Shown here: piece by piece, positions 1 through 10,100 of the stretch | Numbering within the stretch: position 1 is the stretch's first letter | How the letters are laid out: each line of letters opens with the position of its first letter | From: Ligula intestinalis | Taxonomy: Eukaryota; Platyhelminthes; Cestoda; Diphyllobothriidea; Diphyllobothriidae | Length of the DNA stretch: 64,000 nt | Direction of reading: 5' to 3' | NCBI GenBank assembly: GCA_036362985.1 | Contig: JAYGXS010000005.1 | Span: forward strand, 30,071,270-30,135,269 | Program-made: the position numbers and the translations under genes | The notes under the pieces: generated by a model | What the model was told of the DNA's origin: nothing | Databases searched by the model: none | The model's input: only the letters and a program-made list of their open reading frames with translations

Positions 1-620
1 CTCCCATCCTATACGGAGAGATCAAGGACAAACTGCCAGCCCAGACCACATCCATGTGCATATATTCATTTACCTGCTCCTGTGGGCGGGATACATCGGT
101 CGCACGAGTGGGTGTTTGTCCAAAAGAGTCCGAGAACACATCATAGCATGGTTAGGAAAGGGTCAACTAAAGAGTGTTAGCAGTTCCATTCTAGCGCATC
201 TGGTAGACTCTGACCATCGCGTGGATGCCAAAGAGGCTCTCCGAGTTATCTACAAGGTACCCTCAAGCTACTCAAAATTTCTTGGACAGCGTCTCTTGGC
301 TATGGCAGAAGCGGCCGCAATCAGGCTACACCGACCCATCCTTTGCGCCCAAAAGAATTTCATCGCGGCACCACAGTTACCATGGTCAAAAGCTGCTAAT
401 CCAACAGCCAGCGGCTTAACACCTCAACCGACTACCAGCTCCCCCTAACGCGGATCAAATGTTGACCCCGTTTTGACCCCCCATCCCGCCTACCCTGACA
501 ACCGTCCTTCCTTTTTTCTACTAAACCGCATAGTCCATTTACTTAATTACCCTATAAATGTAAAGGCCTGATGAGAATTATCGAAAACAAACGTATTTTC
601 GCCAATTCATCTTCTAAATC
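1..620 (+). mobile_element. 3' end of a Penelope-like element (family I), GIY-YIG endonuclease part
   Basis: The endonuclease part of a PLE runs off the left edge of the window. The frame from about 5 gives MCIYSFTCSCG, then the reading shifts by one base near 83-91 to GYIGRTSGCLSKRVREH and on to a stop near 448. C-x-C-G followed by GYIGRT is the GIY-YIG core of PLE endonucleases. The single-base frameshift at the core shows it is a decayed copy. The stretch 450-620 is probably the 3' untranslated tail, ending in an AT-rich piece. It shares CIYSFTCSCG-xG-YIG with the relic at 41.9-43.6 kb, so the two are one family. It lies in an intron of DAGL paralogue 1 in the opposite orientation, or in the gene's 3' flank. 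Confidence 0.85.
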
Positions 621-761
621 AGGTTTATCAAGTTAAAAAGAACCTTCTCACGTTTACCATATGACTAACACCTACTGATTGTTGTATCCAAGTCCATTAC
701 CCAGAAACTCCTGCCAGCAATTGAAGTTATGTCAATTTATAAACACCCGTTTTAGACTTAC

Positions 762-1144
762 TTCATTAGCGCACCAGGTGGTTCAAATGCATAGGCCTTC
801 AGCTCGGGATATTGGGGTCTGAGCAGGACAGACATGAGGGACACCAGTCCCGCGCCCAGACTGTGACCGCAAAGCACAAGGGGATAGTCCGGCCGCTGGC
901 GCCTCGCTTCCTCCACCCAACCCTCACGCACCATCTTCTCGCAGAGATTTCTCGCGACTTTAACCATTCCGCCGTGTGCTATAAAGCGCTCCTCCGGTGG
1001 CAATTCCTGATCCTCCGGACGCAGAGGTTCAGCAAGTGCGAGCATGTCCACGAGGGTTTCGTTGGTGTTGAGAGTTCCCCGCACAATTAGCACGATGGCC
1101 TTTGTGAGATCATCGATGACAAGCATGACCGTCGCGTCGTAGAG
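762..1144 (-). CDS. DAGL: DAGL paralogue 1, exon 8 (383 nt, lipase nucleophile elbow)
   Basis: The exon runs from the TTTTCAAG acceptor to the GTAAGT donor. It encodes VRGT and GHSLGAG, the class-3 lipase nucleophile elbow with Ser as residue 95 of the exon. It ends at AYAFEPPGALM. By eye it is about 60% identical to the 383-nt exon of paralogue 2. A Glu precedes PPG where the paralogue has Ala. Confidence 0.95.
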
Positions 1145-4100
1145 CTTGAAAACAGTGGGCATAAAAAGAGCAGGCTTAAATATTTCTGACAGCTTTTATA
1201 AGGTAACTTTTTACAGACTCCCCACTTTAGGAATTTCGCTGGATCTGGAAACCGAAGACCAGGCATGAAAATACGAGGAGAACGTTAATCAAACGAAATA
1301 ATTTCTTCGTATATATTAAGAAAGTGTCACAAAGTTGGTTATATGATGTAAGTCCTTGCTCGTAAGATGATGTATATGGCAGATAATTTAATAATTTAAT
1401 GAATCAACAGTCAATACACATTTTTGGTAGCATGTGGGACATTTAAACCGAAAAAGTTTCATATTTCGGTGTAATGAACGTGTGCTGCAAGTATTTACTT
1501 TTAATATAGTCCTATCTGATTAAATAGAAGCTCTTATTAAAAGAAACTCTGTTGACCAAAATTTCAACATTGTTGCCCTAAATTCTTCAAATATCTATCC
1601 CTTTTTGCAGTTGGATAATAGATACCCTTGACTCAGCAAAGTATGCGTTGACATCGGCTAATCGGTTGTCGTCGTTCATAATCGCCGTTGTGACTACCAT
1701 AAAACTCTACCTTCACGTATTATGATCTTGGTTTGACTTAATTTACATAGGTTAGTAAACGACACTGATTGTGGTAGGTATATCAAATTTCAAAACGATG
1801 GCTCGGGATGCGCTGTACCTGCCCTTATGCTTGTCTCTGGACTGATGGCAAAATTTATGCTTCCAAATGCAGTTATAAAAAGGCCCTAAAGGTCTACTGC
1901 GCCCAAATCTGTGCTCTATTTAGTCTAACTTGGGCCTGTTTTCCGCAGAAAATAGAATAACAAGAACTGTCTCATGTGTGTTCGTCCAACTTTTATATAC
2001 AGCCTGCTTTCGACCTATAAAACGTATACTGACATTCGTAAAATAAAAGCGAAAATTCGATTATCATGTGACGTGCCAAAATAGGAGGAGCCTTCACCGG
2101 TAGCCTTTTAGTCGAAGTCTGGTGTTGCGAGTAGTGATATCAGCTGCCCATCTTCAGGAACAGGCAGACAGGAAAGAACACTGGAACAGCAGAAACGGAA
2201 ACCCATGGACCTGCCCGGTGCTTCTCGACCCTTTTCGTATTCTTCATGGAGTATGAAGTTTATAAAGAGATCTCCGATATGATTTCTGGATTCCTCGCGC
2301 CATTCCGACTATAATTTTCTCGCAGACGCGATCCAGCATTCCGCTGACAAGTGAACCCATCAAAATCATCGATCAAATACCAAAAGCGTCGACAGTATTC
2401 CAACGAATTCCGTGTACTTGCGTGTCATGACAGAGACATCTGGGCGTTTCAAATATAAACATATGTATAGTAGCAGATATGCTTACACCGATCTGTCAGA
2501 GGATCCACTCGTCCATCTATGTTGCCATTAGAGTTCTCTGTCGAGCCTCCACTGCAAGGTGGCTAGAATATAGGCAGAAGGACACTACCAACTAGGACAA
2601 GGGACAGTAGGAAGGTTTTTTCTGGCTCATTTGCCGTCATCGGCTAGTGATACCCAACTCCAATGTAGCCGCTGAAACTGCTGCCACACTCAAGTGTGGT
2701 TGCGAATTCAAATGCAGGAACACCAGGTGGCCTTTCGAAAGCTAGACTTATAGTCAAAGGTGGCTACCACTACCACGGCAATATGCCAAATCTTTGACGC
2801 TGTTGGGATTCTGAGCCGAGGCGTTGACTTCATATTAGGACAGGTACAGAAAGCCTGGATGTACTCCCCTCGACTGTTACACCTCTAGCCAGGCAAGAGT
2901 GCCCTTCTCGCTCATCCGACTTCAAGAACTTTATCAAGGAGGTTTGGCAGATTTGGGTAAGTTACTCGACCCAATTGTGAAAAAACTCACAGCCGAAAGC
3001 TGATTGCCCCGAATTTTTTTCAAAATTGGTTCAGCTAAGTTAAATAACTTTCTTGCCAGGGGACACCGAACGTCTAAAAAAATGAAGGCTGCCAATTATC
3101 ACCAATTTTTGTAGAAAGTGGTCGATATTTTGTGGTTAGCAATGACATCTTTTTGATCACAGCGTTTGCCGACGAGTTGTTCATTCAGGTCTGTGAATGT
3201 CCCAATTTCGATTCATCCCACTATCAGAATTAGCCACTTACACATCATAGCAAAAGTGCTAGGTAAGGAGGCCTGTGCGGAGAAATATCAAGTCTTTGAG
3301 ACTGGGAAGTCAAAATAGCTACAAAAACCGTCAGGCACATGGTAAACGGTTTGCCAAAGGCGCAAGTTCGTTCGATACTAACTTGCGTTGTGGTTGGGAA
3401 GCTTGCCAGATCCGAAATGATATTCATGCTGAAATAGCGCCCCCCGTAAGGTGAACTTAATAAGTCTTGAAGGCCATTTTGGATATAATCTGATGCTCCA
3501 AGTACTTAGTATGTGCGCGTGCGGTACGCCAAAGCAGCCCTGGTCACGTGCGATTGTGGTGACTTTTCTGCTATTCCAGCGTGATCTGCATTGGTGAGGT
3601 AGGTGGTACACAGAAACTCTACCTCTAATCCTTGGTTTGATGAGGATTTACAACTCGAGTAGGTTCCTCATCTCATGAGATGTCAATTGAAATTCTGAAA
3701 TGCTTTTTCTTTTCAAACAAGCCACTTAAGTAGGATTTTAATGCTGATTATGTCACAGGTTAATCTAAAGACACTTTACACACGTCAGAGTGCCAGCTTT
3801 TGTATGAGCCTTTTTCTGACTGTCTGCAAGAAATAAACTCTGTACAAAGTGGCATCTTAAGTAACATGCATTTTCATATTGATTTTAAACGCTCATAAAA
3901 ATTTAAATATATTTTATTGGAAGGTTGCACTAAATATTCTTTCTTGTACTCGCTTGGTAGTAAATTACGATTCCCTTACATTTTATTCTTTAAGAAAGGG
4001 TATCTTTCGGTTTTTAAAACTTTTACAAAATAAACGAATAGTTTTGCACCCCACCGGCCGTGACACTTGGATTCAAGGTTTCCTAGGTACACTTTTTATT

Positions 4101-7100
4101 TCGAGTTGACCCAATTTGTAGCCTAGCGGCTAGAGCGTGGGCCACCGGTAAAGGCCTTCCCTGATACGCGGGTTCAAATCCCGCTTAACGCCTCCAGTTT
4201 TTTCACAATTGGTCAACTCAAGTTAAGCAAATCTGCCAAAACTTCTGATAAAACTTTTGATTTTTTCTGTCTAGGAAACGTTCACATTTATCTGCAGTAT
4301 GAGTAAGAAATCATATTAATCCCATAAAATTGTGCGATGGACGTGGATCTTGTTGTACACTATATAGGCAACATTATTAAATTGACGCATATGATGCACC
4401 ATAAATGAACATCTCACTATCGTTAGAAATTCTTCCTAGAACCAAAAAAACCCGTCCTTCACGAAAGAAACTGGAACAAGACGTGATTTGCTATCAAGCG
4501 GATAAGAGAAACAATATTTTCATGCATGTTTCCCATTAAAATATATCTATAGCAATCAGAACATTGAAAGTCAATGAAAAAATGCATGCTACTTAAGTAA
4601 CCGTTTTGTACAGAAGATAACTGTTGCAAGCAATAAGAAAGAAGTTCGTGCAAAAGCTGAAATTCTGACGTAAACAACGTATTTTAAGATTAGGGCTGCA
4701 TGATAATCAGTATTAAAATACTCCTCAAGTAGTTTGTTCGAAACGAGAAGGCATTTCAAAATTTCTGTTGACGTTTCAGCTTGATGGAAAAACAACGCTG
4801 GATAGGACAGGGTTAGATATCACTTCTGGTTAAGCGCTAAATTCCTGGAATAGTGGGACTTATGAGAATTATTTTTTGGGTAAACATGATAAGTTTTGGC
4901 ATAAGGATTAATTCAAGGACACGGTAATGGTTTTACTTGTTGGGATTTAGCGTGAGACCCCCAGTAGTTTTAAGTAGGTGTTTAAAACCACTGCAAAAAT
5001 TGCGCAATCCATGGTAATTCGATAAACGCGACTTTAAGGATACTACGGAGCATATGGCAAGACATGTTGAGCGCGCACGTGCCTAATTAAGGTCGCATCG
5101 CTGAATTTGAACTCAAAGGCAGCGGAGGAAATCGCCTTAGGTTTTAGTCCATGCCATTTATTACAAATTGGCATAGAATCCCACACTTTTACCGACAAAC
5201 AACATTCTGCCGTTCACTAAAGAGTGTATTCAGTGAACCAGGGTATTTTCGTTCACCGAGCACTTACGGGCTGAAAGTGCCCAAACCCAAAATAGGCAGA
5301 ATCTGATCCACAGAACAGTAGCTATCTCTATGGTGTTATTTTGACTATCTGGGAATCTCACTACCTGGGTTGATAAGCCCCTGAAATCTATAAAAAGCCA
5401 TGCTTTTGTGGAAATGAAAGTAAACGAAAAGTGTCCAGTTCTCCTTAACCTTAAAGTATCTTATGATAGTCACTTGTTTCTAGCTAATTAAGTTCCCTGG
5501 CGAGTTGAGCCAATGAAACCCATGTCCGCGAGAAGAGTTACGTTAGTGTCGACATAAAAGTTAGATTAAATATAAAACAACCGTTAAAAGGAGGAAAAAG
5601 TGTGTCCTTTCTGCAAGAACCACAAGAAATAGTAGGCGCATTTCCGTTATCTGACCGCTTACATCTTACTATAGTCCTGAATATCTGAATTTTATCCAAA
5701 ATCTGCCTGTGGTACAGATCCGAAGTCGTCTTTATTCAAAGAAAACACGTCTTCACGCCAGTTGGCCAGGAGAGCAGGAGAAAACATCCCTGCCTGTGTA
5801 GATGATAAACAGCCAATTTTTTCGGATAATTATCGCGTCATTAAGCAGCCACGGTTATGAAATTATGAGCAATCATCACAGTAAACATGATCCCTAGTTA
5901 TGAATTCAACAGTCGATAAAAATGGAAGACATGACGTTGCATATTTCAGCGTGATGATGTAACATGCAGGACAAATAAAGCTCTTGATCCACCGCCCACA
6001 TACTCTTACACTTCTGCATGCGATTTCTATTCAAAATGGCCGTAGTTTTTCTATTTATTGCTGATGGGGGCCCCAGAGAACGCGGAAATCCGCAAGACCA
6101 TAAACTTAGTCGAAGTATTGGTTACGCTCATCTGAGTTTTATAGGATTTATACGTAAGAGAAACCTGCAGCAAAAAGAATGCTGCGTCTCAAATGCCATG
6201 CCCAACTTTTTAAAAAGCCTGAAATATTTGTCATGATTATTAAGAATGCAATATTCTCTAATTGAATTTTAAGACCTATTACACAATTTTACTCGCTTAC
6301 GATAAACGCAGAATCGATGGACATCCCTTGGTACCTGTTCAAGATATCCATGTACCTAAATATTTGTCTTTTCAAATTGATTGGCTTTGCCAGAATCTTC
6401 ACACGTTATATAAAGGTGGGCATTCACGCTATTTTATTATATATTAAGCTAATTTTATAAACAAACAAAAGGTAGGACAACATCCTTGTCCCACAGATGG
6501 CATTAGTTTAAAATTATATTTACTAGTAGGTAATGGAGCACGCAATGCCTTACCAATATCGATCTTAAGACCTTTTCAGAATGATAATGAGAAAGAAGCT
6601 CTGCATTTAATCCTCTCGTGATAAAAACGTGCTCAAAAGATAACCCAGAAATTTCCGGAAAATAACTTCAAGAACTGAGAGCGAATTCGTCGAAAGAAGC
6701 AGGTCAAACCTGGGCCAAATCTGGATATGAATATGTGAGCTTCAATAAATCAGCGATAGCGGAATGCCGACATAAGAATCATAAGCTACATTAAGGTGGC
6801 CGAAAGTATTCAAATACATTATTTATTTTTATAGTGGCAGCACAGGTGCTGTCTAAACGCCCTGAGCTAATGCGAGTAAGGTAAATAAGTAAGTATTTAC
6901 TGAAATCCACTTATACGGTAAAATCTAGCAGGGAATTCTCAGGTGAGTTTACAAAATTAACTAAATAGCAATATACTCAACAAAGACATATACCTCAGGA
7001 TGCCGATATTTGAATGTTTTTTATTCATGCTTCTGAGGTAGTTGTATGCGCTAAAACAGAATCACGAGAAAATTTGTACTGTCTCCGGTGATATTAAATG

Positions 7101-10100
7101 GTAGAGTAGTAAACTCAATGACCAATGGTACTGAGTTCAAATCTCGGATGATTTATACCCGGAATCGGGTATGACTGGCTGACGACGAATAACAAGCTTG
7201 AAGTGGCTATTTCGGTCTCCCTTTGCTTTGTCAAATCCATTCCATGATATTAAATGTGTTGAAAATATTAAGCATAACGAAGCAGTTCATCACATATTAT
7301 TTGGTAAAACATCACGTATTCTGCAGATTTACGGCTGAGAAGGCGCTTGCAAGAAGACGAATAATGTACACCAAAACGTCTTTCGCGCTGGCTTTATAAT
7401 TAACAGCTTACACCATGTGAACATTCTACCTGACAAAACGTACCTCTAAAAGCTAACACAAATGCTCTATATAGCCTTAATGAGCCCTTCGAATGTATAT
7501 TGAACATGTCATAGATTGCCTGAAGCAACATACATAAACGTGCAGTAACGAGACTGCTTGAATAACTCTTCACGTTCTTAAAGGATTTTCTAATGACAAC
7601 TCTCCAATAAGTGAAAGAATACTCACTTGAGAATAAAATTTATTGAAATACTTATTTATAAGAGAAGTAGGAAGATATGTTTGGTTATGTGGGCATTTCT
7701 TAGCTAGTCTGATTTTCTCTGGATCCCGGACAAATACCCGTACCGTAGCACTCGTTTCCAACGAAAACCATATTCTACCATTTCATGTTCATATCCAAAG
7801 TAGCAATCAGGTAACCAGCATGAAACGCATATTGTTCGACGCATAGTTCAGTATCTAGGAATTTCTGCGCTTGGAATTGACCGATCTGTCACGAACTGTT
7901 GTTTGAAAGCGATAAAGTAATCAGCTTACTGCCAATATTGCACTCCACTGCTTCAGTAAGGCCATGTTTAAATGGATGGTTACCAGTTAAAATGATTGAT
8001 AGCGCGAATAGTTCGTTGTCAGTAATTTTTTGTGGTGCTATACCACACAATTTTGCCTTTTAAAATTAACTGCAATGCAATGCAAAGGAATGCAATTTTC
8101 CGCTGCTGACGGTTAGTACCGGTCTCATAGTACCAAATTATTTCGTATTTGCTTTCCCATAGCCTGCCTGGAAACGCCTAATTGCCCGTAAAAGAGACAC
8201 ATTTTATTTTACAGTCTCAAGCCTACAATATCCCTAAACCTCTGAAGTCAATTCAACCAATCAGATCAAAGCACACTAGAAGATGCCTGCAAAAGTTACT
8301 CCGAAGAACGAATCGCGGTACCCACAGTCGAAAAAATTCATACTTTATGCCGCTTTCGCCCACATTGATTTGGATTTTGTTGTACTATATTGAAATACCT
8401 TTTGTGAAATGCTTGAATCAGACAAATAAGAAGTAAGCTTGTCTTATCCTTTCTTACTACTGTTTTTAATATAAGTTGCCTTTGAGTGCGTAAAACATCG
8501 TATAAGTGTCAGACAAAGCATACGCTGCCCATAGCTCGTTGCGTTTAGGTTGAATACGCATGGAAGGCTCACGCGTTTTCTGCGCTGGCAATATGCACGG
8601 AAAGGGAAATTGGCCGAAGTAGGTTCTTGCCAGTTCAGTCTTATTCCTCTAGGTCACTGATAAGGTATAGATTTTTGCCTGACCAACCAAGCTCAAATGA
8701 CATGCTTTCCGTATATAATAGGAAAATAACTTGCGATTGCAAAGGAAACACTAGAAAAAGAACGGATTTTCACGAGATGTTATTAACAAGAAATACAGAA
8801 GGATGCAAAAAAGAACGAGGTATTTCTCTTTTTGTTGCTTTTGAACGATCCGGCCAGCGAACGTCCCCGTTGTTGACTGAAAACCGCTCTTATGGACATC
8901 AACGTAGCAGCCAAGAAAATAATATTTTTCTCAAAGGCTTTGCAATTTCATCTTAAAGGCAAGCCTAGATTGCTTTCTCAGACAACTTTAATGCGTTCTT
9001 ATACATTTAATTGCGCCTATAAAGCAGTCTATGTCGTTTAAGCATTTAAATGCTGATTTCAGATGTCAAACCACAGCCAAGCCGAAAAACACCATCTTGT
9101 CTGTCATTATGGAGGCGTAACGGAGCCTACTCCTTGTGTCAGTGTGGAACATCTGGTTTAAAATGGCTAACACGTGGAAGTCAATTATCATTACGTTTAA
9201 AAAAAGAACTCGAAGGCCCTGATTCAATGGATATTAGTGACGACAGTGAATGTGATTATGTGCTTATGGAATGCATGCACCAAACTATAGAACTAACTCG
9301 GACATCCTTTAACTTTGCGTTTTGTTAGCCACATCCGAATTCATCTCAATTTAAAGTTAAAAGACAAATATGACCCACTGACATCTGTTTTCACGTCAAA
9401 GTGTCCGGCAAAAGAAACCAATAATTTACCTTTCTTGTTCGATAATGCACAAAAACACTTAACCTCCCCCTCAGTCCTCATACTTTTCGGATATTTTTTA
9501 ATTTCCTCGACTCCACCAAGACTTTAAGTATAACTCTAGTTTAAAAAGGGAAAAAAACGTTTGTTGACATTCAATTCTCCAACATAAACCTGGGTGTTAT
9601 CAAAGAACCTAAGCAAAATGTAAGTAGTAAGAAATGACTTAGGTTGCGTTTTATTTGTATGATTGCACGAAGCTTCTAGTCCTAGTGTTTGACAAAGTGT
9701 ATAAGACGTTCAATATACGGCCTACATTGCACCACTGACTAGCAAAATTTAAATTAAAAAGTAAATGATTAAGACAGCCTGAAACAGGCTCGCAATGCAT
9801 GAACAAGTCAATACCTATGCAGTGCAATACTCAATGGCAAAAAACTTACTGATTCTGAAAATTCAAATAAGAGGACGGACTCGACATGCAATCCGGACAT
9901 TTCTAGGAAGGCTGCCAGGTACGCGTTCCTTCCAGCACACAGACAGCAACCCGGTCTTCGAATGCCCTGTTCAAAATCACGCTGACGTTCGGGTACCGCC
10001 TTATTACTAAAAAAGTAGAGTTCTGGAATTATCCACATGGAATACATACAAGTTTCAGTAAATTTCATTCGCAATTTTTTAATATAACTTGGTAGGTTGA

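Larger units (their letters stand above)
1145..9849 (-). other. Intron 7 of DAGL paralogue 1 (8.7 kb)
   Basis: AT-rich with no convincing coding exon on either strand. It holds SINE-like copies near 2941-3050, 4101-4262 and 7087-7232. The remaining sequence (including small ORFs at 3245-3611, 8182-8956 and 9050-9527) shows no family I recognise. Confidence 0.7.

Noticed and set aside
4119..4190. Possible tRNA gene
   Set aside because: A and B boxes are present but the acceptor and anticodon stems do not pair; the same core recurs as a dispersed repeat, so it is a SINE.
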